Made by a program: the position numbers and the translations under genes
Notes under the pieces: model-generated
Databases searched by the model: none
The model's input: the letters and a program-made list of their open reading frames with translations, nothing else
Told to the model about the DNA's origin: nothing
Source of the DNA: Stramonita haemastoma
Lineage: Eukaryota; Mollusca; Gastropoda; Neogastropoda; Muricidae
Direction: 5' to 3'
Length of the DNA stretch: 64,000 bases
NCBI GenBank assembly: GCA_030674155.1
Contig: CM060325.1
Coordinates: forward strand, 20,881,160-20,945,159
Shown here: one piece after another, positions 55,902 to 64,000 of the stretch
Position numbering within the stretch: the first letter of the stretch is position 1
Layout of the letters: every line of letters starts with the position of its first letter

Positions 55902-57881
55902 ATGAGAGAGAGAGAGAGAGAGATGACTGACTGACTGACTGACTGACTGACTGACTGACTGACTGACTGACTGACTGTGATGAGCAGATTGTCTGACTGC
56001 ATGCGAGTCCTCCTGGTTCATAACGTTTCTATACATTTAAAGGTTTAGTATTATAATCTATACTCAATTATGCAATTGATATTAACATGTAGTATGCTTG
56101 CGTGTGTTGCAGTATGACCAGACTTCCCAGCACACCGTCCACCTAGTTTGCAGCCCCAGTGTCGAAACTGTACCCCTGCCTGGATCATCACAGAATGCCT
56201 CCTCCACAGAAAAGGTAGGTACCTCTAGTGTACATATCCATCTGCCTAAAAGTAGGATAAATGGTGAACTCTTTATCTTCAGCTTTGCACTTATTCCTAT
56301 CATAGAGATCAGGATATGGTCAAAATACAAAAATTGTAACATGGAGGATGTAGGCAGCTCGGTTTGGGCTAATTTTTGTTTTTTATCTTTTCTTTTAAAA
56401 ATTGTATAAAATATGAATTAGCGCATGGTTGTACACATAGTTATGGCAGACATCAAGACAGCTGGGTACCTACCTCTTGATGTATTCTTGAAAGGATGTA
56501 TTCACTTCAACTGTCCAAAGGTGGAAACCTTTGTACAATCTCCAGTACTACACTCTTTTTGTGGTTTGACCTCTGAAGCCAAGATGTTTTTCCTCTATAG
56601 ATCTATCCGAAGATGTCCAGTTTCATCAGTGAACCCCGACCCCACAGCTGCTATGAATGATATTTTCTATGCTTAGACTTCTCTCTCTGTTTTTAACTTG
56701 GTGTCCAGTGATTTTGTTCAATGTTACCAGTGTGATCTAGTGCACTTGTTATGTTTGTAACATTTATCACAAGATGCGCAGTGGTTTTTTTGTTGTTGTT
56801 TTTTTCCTGTGACTAATTTTGTGCTTAAACCAGCTCAGATCTCAACTGAGGGGAGAGGGTCCCAGGAACTGACACAAAAGCAATACTCCCAATAGTCCTT
56901 GGTGATTGAAAGTTTCTTTAACAGAAAAGGGAGCAGGCCAGACACACAAAAGCTAAAACAGGAACAACAAAAGAATTTATGGTACTGGTAAGAACAGAAA
57001 AATAACCATTTGAAACTGATTTTTTTTTTTTTTTAAACAGCGTCGTGAAAAGAACTTTGTTGATAGTAGGATCTGAAAATAGTCTCTTTAAAGTGATTAG
57101 TATGAGTTTCTGTTTTTCCGCAGAAATCCGAACCACTCACAAGCACAACCCAGTCGTCTATATCAACCCCAAATGGAGCTGATGGATTGAGGCATCGTGG
57201 GACAGGTGTTTCCTCCTCCCAGCCTGAAGGGACTAATGCTGGGTAAGTTCTGTTCATCTTATTTTAATTGCTTAAAAAAAAATTTTTTTTATTACTTTTT
57301 GAATGAAGTTTTTATTGATGATTTTATTCACAGCACATTACTTCTTATCTGCTCTGTTCATCCAGTTTTGTTATATTTGCCAATAGTATGATCATTTGGA
57401 ATTCTTTGAAGTAGCTTTTTTTTTGGTTGTTGCAGGTAGCTCTTGTAAGTTGTAAATTGTCTGCCTTAATGATAAATGTGTTTTATTCACACACACACAC
57501 ACACACACACACGTTAAATGAATTTGAACACACACACACACGCTCAGGGGATCACCTGGTGGTCAGAGTGATGCGCTCGTGATCTGCTGGCCTGGGTTTG
57601 AATCTCATTCAAGAGGATTTTTTTCTACTGAAACGTCCTTTGGATGAGACTATAAACTGAGGTCCCAGGTGCAAACACATGCAGATCATTTTGGGCACAC
57701 GTTAAAACCTGTTCTGCTTTTCAGAAGAGCAGGCCATTGTGTGATGGTAGGAACAGATGACAAAATTAACAAAACTGCATACACACAGGGACTGGATGTA
57801 AAAAAAGCACATGAGCGCTTATTCCATTAATGATTATCCTTGAAAAAAGAGAATTAAAAAAAAATATATATATATATAAAA

Positions 57882-57953
<72 letters not shown>

Positions 57954-60900
57954 CAGATGACAAAATTTACAAAACTACAAACACATGGGGACTTGGTGTA
58001 AAAAAAGCACATGAGTGCTTATTCCACTATCCTCAAAATAAAAGAATAAAAAAATAAAATAAAAATAAAAACAACACCACACACACACACACCTGTGCAC
58101 ACACACTTAAGTTTATCTTCTTTTCTTCCCTTTCTTCTGTTTTATATACATAGTTCAGTGAGTTATATCTGGGTTTTTTTCATGGTATCATTTATTCAAC
58201 TAAACAAACAAACACACTTATATTCACATCTATCTGCTCATTCCCATGTCCTGTTTAAAATCTAACCCTACCCACAATGCATCACCAGAGAAACTCAAGT
58301 TTATCTTCTTTTTTTCCGCTTTGTTCTATTTTATATACATAGTTCAGTCAGTGAGTTCTCTTTTTTTTTCTTGTATCATTTATTCTACTTAACAAACACA
58401 CACACACTTATATTCACTTCCATGTCCTGTCTAAAGTCTAACCCTACCCACAATGCATCACCAGAGAAACTCCAGTTTTAATGCTGTTTATCTTCCTTTT
58501 TTCCCCCTTTGTTCTATTTATATACATAGTTCAGTGGGTTAGATCCTTTTTTCCTTGTATCATTTATTCAACTTAACAAACAAACACACTTATATTCACT
58601 TCCATGTCCTGTCTAAAATCTAACCCTACCCACAATGCATCACTATATGAACTCCAGTTTATCTTTTTTTTTCTTTTGTTGTATTTTATATACATAGTTT
58701 AGTGAGTTAGATCTGTTTTTTCCTTGTGTCATTTATGAAACTTAACAAACAAACACACTTATATTCACTTCCATGCCCTGTGCATCACTAGATGAACTCC
58801 AGTTTATCTTCTTTTTTTTTTCCTTTGTTCTATTTTATATACATAGTTCAGTGAGTTAGATCTGTTTTTTCCTTGTATCAATTATTGAACTTTAACCAGC
58901 CGCCATGGCGCAGTGGTTAGCGCCGTGGATTCCGGACTGGAAGGTCGCGGGTTCGAATCCCATAAGTCATAGGGATTTTTTCGGGCTCCGGCCGGCTCCT
59001 ACCCAGAGTGAGTGTGCTGTGGGCTCAGTGGGGAGACTGGGACCACACAGTCGAGCTTCATCTACTTTACGGATGCGAATTTGAGAGTGTTGCTCAAATT
59101 ACCTGACCAACACTGCAGGTGTCTGTATCTCTCGGGCCTGTTTGACGCCGGGATATATTATGACAGTAAGCGTAGAGAACAACCCTGTCAAGTAGTCTCA
59201 AAGCGGATGCACCTCCACAGCAGCATCATTACATCATCCTCATCATCATTGATCATCATGCAATAATAAAAATTGCCTCTGATTCGGTGGCCTCCGTTGC
59301 TCTGGTCTCATGGTGACCTCAGATTCGGTTTCCCCATACGCTTCTGTGCCTGTGGTGAATTTGTGTCAAAGCCTTTGGGGTTGGGGGTTCGTGGGGAGGC
59401 GGTCGTTGGAGGGACGTTGTGGTGGTCGCCACCTTGGGTGGGTGACTCACTCAGTCTGGCTCCGCGACTGAGCTAATACTGTCGTTAGTAGGGGGCTTAG
59501 TAGGTGGTGTCCTGCGTATGTTAGCTCAGAACAGGCACCACTGAACACCACCAAAGTGACCCAGCAGAAGTGCAGGGCCCCTCTGGCTGGTGGCCCCGCG
59601 GCGGCCTAATATTGATGAGCTCCCTGTGGACTCCTGACCCCGGGGGTGAGACACAACGAATCTGGGTATGGCTGTGGCGGGGAGATTGAAATGAGCGGCG
59701 TGGGAACAGCAGTACGGGGGCGTCACAGAAGACGAGGCAGCAAAAAAAAAAAAAAAAAAAAAAAAATTATTGAACTTTACAAACACTTATATTCACTTCT
59801 GTCTCCTCATTCCCATGTCCTGTCTAAAATCTAACCCTACCCACAATGCATTAGGGTAACCTGTGCCTATTTCGACCAAAGCGGACAGTGCTCCACTCTA
59901 CGGTCTATTCTGGCTTACACACACAGCCAGCCTGCCTAGTTTTGAAAGCTCTGATAAATTGACCAATCACTGAGTACTTTGACTGTGCCCAGTGGTATAA
60001 GCTCATGAATATTCATTAGATACTGACCTAAAACTAATCTCTGTGTTCCCGTGACATTTTCGACCAGCACCAAGCAATTTCGACCGTGGTGTAAAGGCAT
60101 TTTCGACCAAAGGAAAAGAGGGACAAAGTCGTACTTAAAAACGAGTGGGTTTTAAATATTCTAGTCTGTTTTTGTGGTTTGTTTGTGTTTATTGGACTAA
60201 AAGAGATTAAAGAAAGGGACCAGAGAGTATATGAAGTGACAGAAGATAAAAATAGAGTGACTTTCGCTTCGCGCTATACCTGTGAATGTACACACGTACG
60301 TCACTACGAGTCAGTAGCACCTGCTACTCTCAGATATACTCTTATACAAACACAGGCATTCATTTTTAGTGTTATTATTACTTAAATCAACAGAAATATA
60401 TAAATCAACAGCTGGATTATTTCTGTCTTATTTATGACTATGAGTGCTTGGTCGGATTTGCTTGGAGTACTCTTTTTCATGACAGGCACACACAATTATC
60501 TTTTTTTCTTAAATCTTTTACCCTAAAGCATAGATTTAGCCACATTTACACAGATTAATGATTCATACAACAGTCTTTTCCATAGCTAGCTTCTACTTGA
60601 CAAAAAAGAAACTTTGATCAAAACTATAAAGCAGAAGAAAATTTTGCCGGAAGATTCGTTTTCAGTTCAAAATGGCCGCCAGCGAGACGCCGTGACTTGG
60701 GTCGTGATTTCATCTAAAATTATTGATGCACACTTCCAGTAAATACTTCCAAAGCTACATCATTTTCATTATTAAGAATTCCTCTTCAGAAAATATAGGC
60801 TTGAAAAATCTATTTCTTGAAAGAGAAGGAAAGATTCAAGTTTTAGTGTCGCTACCCAGTCCGGTGGTCGAATTTGCTTGGGGGTTGAAATTGTCACAGG

Positions 60901-63705
60901 TTACCCTACTAGGGAAAGTAAAGGAGCAACTTCCTTTCTGAGCTTCCTGTCAGTATAAACAGTGTGTTATTTGATGGAGCAGCAGCGTTTGAGGTACAAA
61001 ATTTCAAATTTTACTCATTTTCCTGTTTCAAAATGGCCCCGAGGATGATCTGGTGATATGGTAAATCATTATAGGGGGATTCAGTAAGGGTTGTTGCCCT
61101 ATTTTAGGGAGTTACATTGGAATACACATCAAGCCCTTTACATCAAGTTAGATATTGCATTGACTTTCTAGAAAACTTTATTCCAAGGAATTCAGACATT
61201 TTTAGTGCAAGGTGAATTGAAGACTGACACCCATGATGAAAAGTTGACTTTTTTTCTCAGTACCTGTTTTTTTTTTTTTTTTCAGCATTTACCTTGAGAG
61301 CAGCATTCCAATTAAATTAAAAGCAATATAAAAATTGTCTTGTAGCTTTTTTTTTTTTTTTTTTTTTACAAACTGCCAAGTTTCCATTGCTTTTACTTGA
61401 TTTTTTTGGGGATTGTTTGTTTAATAGGTGTGTGTCCTGTTTGGGGTAGCTTTCCTTTGCTCAGGATTCAGAAGACACTGTCATTTTTAGTGTTAACCCT
61501 CTTGTTGTTGAATTCTACAGAGCTAAACTGCCTGTAGATTTTGAATTCTTTGAAAGTTTTCTACCCCAAACTGACATAGTCTACTCCTGAGACAACTGTC
61601 TGTGTGCATGACAAGCTATCAAGCTGAAATTTTTTTTTACTTGCATTCTAAGGCAAGTTCACATGTCTGGTCTCAAAATTCCGTGTCATTGTCACCTTAT
61701 TTGTCACCAATCACAGATTAAAGTATATTGTATACAATAAACCAGCAAATATGTATGGAATAGACAAAAATTCATACATGTAAGTGTTGAATAAAGAACG
61801 GATGCCTAGCTAACGTGTTTATTGATGTTTGTGTGCAGTTGTACTTCAACAGTTCAGGGATGTGTCACACAATGTCCTCATAACACCTGTTGTTTTATAT
61901 GTCTTGATGAGACATACTTTTTGTTTAACTGTTTTTTTGTCTTTTGAAAACAAGGCATATTCAATCAATATCTGACCTGTATACTGCATTTCAGATGTCC
62001 ATGTCTTACACATGTTTGTTAAGTGCACAGAAGTGTATTATTGTACATAAGTGTCACATTGTCACCAGTGTCACCACACAGGTGTGACAAATATGAAACA
62101 ACACAGAACTTGTGTAATTCTACAAAATTTTATTCTTGATAGCCTTTAAAATAGTCGTAGTGATGGCACAGGGACACTTCACATCACAGAAAGCACAAAA
62201 TGTGGATGTGTCGGGGGTGTAGCTATCGCTGTCACCTGTGGCACCTTGGCAGACTGGAGACCTATTTTCTTTTTCTTCTTACTATTTTTGTCATCAGCAA
62301 ATATGTCCGTTGAGTTTCAAATAAAAAGTGTTGTAATAACTAGAAAATAGTCGAAAGGCGTCACATTTTCTGGCGTTTATGCTGCAGACCTCCCCCCTCC
62401 CCCCCAGGTCAAATTTCTCCACAGTGGCGTGGGTAGCACAGGTCACTGCGCTTGCAGGAATGTGCCGTGTAGTGCTTTATTTTCAGGGTCATTCTTCTCT
62501 CTAACTGCGTTATTTCCTTTCTCTTCTCTCCCCTCAGCTTTGTATTTCTGACTCACTTGACATTTATCATTGAAATTTTCCTACTTCCAATGCAAACACA
62601 TTCATTTTATTGTCTAGTTAGTTAGATGAATCGTCTGCTACCAATGAAGACGCCTTTTTTTTCGCCACGTGCTATGTTTCTACCACCAGCCTTGCTTTCT
62701 TCCTTCCCTCCCAAGTACACACGTCTTAGTGGTCTAAATTTATCACTGGCACCATCTGAAACCTTCCCTGCATCGCCCCACCAAATTTCAGAAACATTGT
62801 GTGAGAACCACAAGATATGTGTGTGATGGAAAAGTACTGCCCACGTGGTTAGGACTAACGGCCGTAGCACGGCGCAACGGAATCTAGCAGCTGGTGCTGT
62901 TACGGGCGGCTGCGACCTTAACGAGGCTAAGACGGTTAAGGAGCATTGGGTTTTACAGGAGATGACAGCTGATGACACATTTCTGTGGTGCACTTTCAGA
63001 GGCAACCAGAAGACACTTTGTCATTTCAGTGTCAGGGGGCATTGGGTTTATAAATTACAGATGATAGCTGATGACACATTTCTGTAATGCACTTTCAGAG
63101 GCAACCAGAAGACACTTTGTCAGTTTAGTGTCAGGGGGCATTGAGTATTTAACCCTCTCTGTCCCCATCCGGGATTTGCTGGGACTGAATAACTACCCCC
63201 CCCCCCCCAAGTCCTGATCTGGATTTGCTGGGATTTAGACACAGTAGATTTCCATCACACTGTAACCATCACTTATTGCAACCACATGTCAAAGCTCTAT
63301 CAGGCCAGATGGAGAAACCTGTAGACTGTCTGGAAGTAATTATAGCTGCTGGTATGTACTTAGAAGGAGGAAAAGGCCAGCCAGCATGTGTGCCTGACCT
63401 GATTTTGTGATGGAATGCGAAATCTAGGGGCAGTTTGTGTTCAGAGACACTGAATGCAAGAGGGTAAAGGAGATGATAACTGATTACACATTTCTGTGGT
63501 GCACTTTCAGAGGCAACCAAGCAGCCGCCATGCCAGGAGGAGCAGGCATGGAGGGAATGGCAGGGATGATGGGCATGGGAGGAATGCCCATGATGCCCAA
63601 CGGTGCCCCGGGGATGATGGGCATGCCAGGCTATGCCTATACACCCGAGCAGATAGCATGGATGCAACAGATGTACTCCCAGTACATGGCCCAGTATATG
63701 CAGTA
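45671..63705 (+). CDS. HERPUD2: HERPUD2-like ER-stress ubiquitin-like protein, 5' five exons
   Basis: HERP-family proteins are ER membrane proteins with a cytosolic N-terminal ubiquitin-like domain, acting with the HRD1 complex in ER-associated degradation. Exons: 45671-45814, 50274-50351, 56113-56214, 57124-57242 and 63511-63705; all junctions are GT-AG and phases agree. The ubiquitin-like domain spans exons 1-3 (LPVTLVVKAANQ, GWTIRKLKQHLESVYPSKP, LIYSGQLLADHLTLKEVL, HTVHLVCS). A Ser/Thr-rich linker follows, with DGLRHRGTG. Exon 5 is Met/Gly-rich (GMAGMMGMGGMPMMPNGAPG) and ends in YTPEQIAWMQQMYSQYMAQY, resembling the conserved WWQQMYAHQYYMQY-type stretch of HERPUD2. The frame leaves through donor GTAAGT at 63706. 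The transmembrane C-terminus lies beyond the window. Confidence 0.9.
45815..48140. other. HERPUD2 intron 1, first part
   Basis: (AC)n at 46153-46222 followed by (TC)n at 46231-46282. A 50-bp segment (TCTAATTATCTGAATATTGT) is tandemly duplicated at 47151-47240. No gene was recognised. Confidence 0.6.
48141..48480 (+). mobile_element. SINE family A, full length
   Basis: The best-preserved copy: GGGATGGATAGCCTAGTGG (A box TAGCCTAGTGG), B box-like GGTTCAAGTCC, GGAGTTAACATCAGTGCTG, GACTTTAAACCGAGGCCCCG, GCCGGTGGGAACAGATGAC, GGGACTGGATG and a TTATCCTCGATATAAAA end, then a purine tail. Confidence 0.9.
48481..50273. other. HERPUD2 intron 1, second part
   Basis: (AGT)n is at 49139-49159. A possible very old SINE-like stretch lies at about 49435-49680. 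Otherwise there is no supported feature before the exon 2 acceptor TTTTAG at 50273. Confidence 0.5.
50444..51405. mobile_element. DNA-transposon-like element with CAGGGTTCGCG ends (962 bp)
   Basis: The ends are inverted CAGGGTTCGCG / CGCGAACCCTG, with CCGGTA-rich subterminal sequence at both ends. It is flanked by TAGTA at 50439-50443 and 51406-51410. The CAGGG terminus recalls hAT elements, but those normally make 8-bp duplications, so the superfamily is open. No transposase was recognised. A family A SINE fragment is nested inside. Confidence 0.78.
50803..50950 (-). mobile_element. SINE family A fragment nested in the DNA element
   Basis: ATATCGAGGATAATGGAATA, CCAGTCCCCGTGTGTATGC and GTTCCCACCGGCACACAAT identify the reverse 3' end of family A. 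Confidence 0.85.
51411..52024. other. HERPUD2 intron 2, AT-rich stretch
   Basis: Strongly AT-rich with ATTATTATT runs. No gene or recognised element was seen. Confidence 0.6.
52035..52332 (+). mobile_element. tRNA-derived SINE, family B, full length with 10-bp TSD
   Basis: The tRNA-like head has A box TAGTCTAGTGG, a CTCGTAA loop that would place CGT as anticodon, and B box GGTTCGATCCC. The body carries GTGCCCTTAGAAAAGGCACT, CTCACCCCACCCAGGTGTAA, AGACTGGCATCCTATCCAGG and ACTCTCAGTCGCTTAACGCC, and ends GGCTCGGGACAGACTTTAAC plus T's. TAATTTACCT flanks it at 52025-52034 and 52333-52342. The body resembles the conserved central domain shared among invertebrate SINEs (a Nin/Deu-type domain is possible). 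Confidence 0.92.
52345..56112. other. HERPUD2 intron 2, remainder
   Basis: It contains C and CA runs at 55297-55416, (GT)n at 55837-55899, (GA)n to 55922 and about 14 copies of CTGA at 55923-55978. A segment at 53430-53490 resembles 24880-24950. No coding exon was recognised. Confidence 0.6.
55923..55978. repeat. (CTGA)n tetranucleotide repeat
   Basis: About 14 tandem copies following GT and GA runs. Confidence 0.95.
56215..57123. other. HERPUD2 intron 3
   Basis: It begins GTAGGT and ends CCGCAG. No recognised repeat or gene. Confidence 0.65.
57548..57860 (+). mobile_element. SINE family A, near full length
   Basis: It carries GGTGGTCAGAGTGATGCGCT, B box-like GGTTTGAATC, a GAGACTATAAACTGAGGTCC block, GGGACTGGATGTAAAAAAGC and a degraded tail. 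It lacks the GTTAACATCAGTGC block. Confidence 0.86.
57889..58075 (+). repeat. (AC)n plus partial second SINE A end
   Basis: AC repeats to about 57950, followed by GAACAGATGACAAAATTTAC, AAAAAAGCACATGAGTGCTT and an A-rich tail. This is a second copy of the last 120 bp of the SINE just upstream. Confidence 0.82.
58105..59850. repeat. About 170-bp tandem array interrupted by family D retroposon
   Basis: Units carry ACACTTATATTCACTTCCAT, GTCTAAAATCTAACCCTACC, CACAATGCATCACCAGAG, TTCTATTTTATATACATAGT and TCAGTGAGTTAGATC. About five units precede 58880 and the broken unit resumes after 59764. Confidence 0.9.
58895..59764 (+). mobile_element. Family D tRNA-headed long retroposon with 15-bp TSD
   Basis: The head CCAGCCGCCATGGCGCAGTG has A box TGGCGCAGTGG and B box GGTTCGAATCC. 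A body of about 800 bp contains GCTCCGGCCGGCTCC, GAGTGTGCTGTGGGCTC, ATCATCATGCAATAATAAAA and CGGCGGCCTAATATTGATG. It ends in about 25 A's. The direct repeat AATTATTGAACTTTA flanks it at 58880-58894 and 59765-59779. It has no ORF and is longer than a usual SINE. Poly(A), target duplication and a tRNA promoter indicate LINE-mobilised, pol III-type retroposition. Confidence 0.93.
59854..60906. mobile_element. TA-flanked MITE-like element (1053 bp)
   Basis: The terminal inverted repeats match at 21 of 24 positions; both begin GGGTAACCTGTG and end the match with ACC. TA lies immediately outside each end (59852-59853 and 60907-60908). Subterminal TTTCGACC motifs recur (about 59870, 60058, 60080 and 60101). 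No transposase ORF. TA targets suggest a Tc1/mariner-type helper, which is inference. Confidence 0.8.
60909..62940. other. HERPUD2 intron 4, middle part
   Basis: AT-rich with T runs (about 61268 and 61349). No supported exon or assigned repeat. Confidence 0.5.
62943..63520 (+). repeat. Triplicated 3' splice site before HERPUD2 exon 5
   Basis: GATGACACATTTCTGTGGTG, then CACTTTCAG|AGGCAACCA, occurs with AG at 62998-62999, 63097-63098 (GTAATG variant) and the true 63509-63510. Copies 1 and 2 share AGAAGACACTTTGTCA and GTGTCAGGGGGCATTG after the exon-like start. The third unit is interrupted by the MITE at 63153-63465. Confidence 0.9.
63153..63465. mobile_element. TTAA-type short MITE, copy 2 (313 bp)
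   Basis: It starts CCCTCTCTGTCCCC and ends ATGCAAGAGGG, with TTAA on the left (63149-63152) and TAAA on the right (one T apparently missing). It is homologous to 37258-37556. The neighbouring tandem units give the empty site GGGCATTGRGTNTT...GGAGATGA, which supports a precise insertion. Confidence 0.86.
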
Positions 63706-63711
63706 GTAAGT

Positions 63712-64000
63712 GTGCATGAGTGTGTGTGTGTGTGTTGTGTGTGTGTGTGCACAGTCTGATAATGTTAAGGTAACATATTTGTGTGTGTTTGCCATCACTA
63801 GAATTATGTGCATACTAAGAGTACACTTGTATCCTGAAAAGTTTGTCTGCTACATAGCATCCAGCAAGTGTCGCACATTGCTATTATTGTCATTATCAAG
63901 TGAAGCATAAGACACAAGATCCTTGCCTTCCCTATCATCATTTTGATCCAAATCATCTGCAGTGCTGGCAAAGGGGTGTACATTTTCCATGCGGTGGATG
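63712..64000. other. HERPUD2 intron 5, start
   Basis: It follows donor GTAAGT at 63706 and has a short TG run. No further exon was recognised before the window ends. Confidence 0.6.

Overview
The window is animal nuclear DNA. Its genes are split by many GT-AG introns, and it is crowded with tRNA-derived SINEs, LINE remnants, MITE-like DNA elements, minisatellites and long (CA)n/(CT)n tracts. There is no bacterial-style operon, rRNA or CRISPR. Protein content and repeat style suggest a lophotrochozoan invertebrate, most likely a mollusc and perhaps a gastropod. That is inference; no species-diagnostic sequence was recognised.

Layout. (1) 1-4042: an APE-type non-LTR retrotransposon (endonuclease plus reverse transcriptase), cut by the window edge and interrupted by one in-frame TAG. 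(2) 6151-25259, plus strand: the last 17 coding exons of an importin-4-like nuclear transport receptor. About 744 codons are here; roughly the first 350 residues lie upstream of the window. Its introns hold minisatellites, a TTAA-flanked MITE, SINEs and LINE fragments. (3) 25260-36723: the 3' flanks of two convergent genes, with nested SINEs. (4) 44990-36724, minus strand: a seven-exon photolyase/cryptochrome-family gene with an unusual N-terminal extension carrying a sequence-perfect ubiquitin-interacting motif. (5) 44991-45670: a 680-bp divergent promoter region. (6) 45671-63705, plus strand: the first five exons of a HERPUD2-like ER-stress protein (ubiquitin-like domain), running off the right edge. 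Its introns hold several DNA-transposon-like insertions and two SINEs with perfect target-site duplications.

The three host genes have unrelated textbook roles: nuclear import, a blue-light flavoprotein, and ER-associated degradation. Two features link the region. First, tandem duplications repeatedly span exon-intron junctions, multiplying splice sites in at least three importin introns and one HERPUD2 intron. Second, five apparent single-base frameshifts fall in short repeats or homopolymers of the importin and photolyase exons while splice sites stay intact, which suggests base-calling errors more than gene death. The best candidates for new biology are the UIM-bearing photolyase/cryptochrome, the array of eight decoy 3' splice sites before importin exon 12 (local numbering), and the roughly 870-bp tRNA-headed retroposon.
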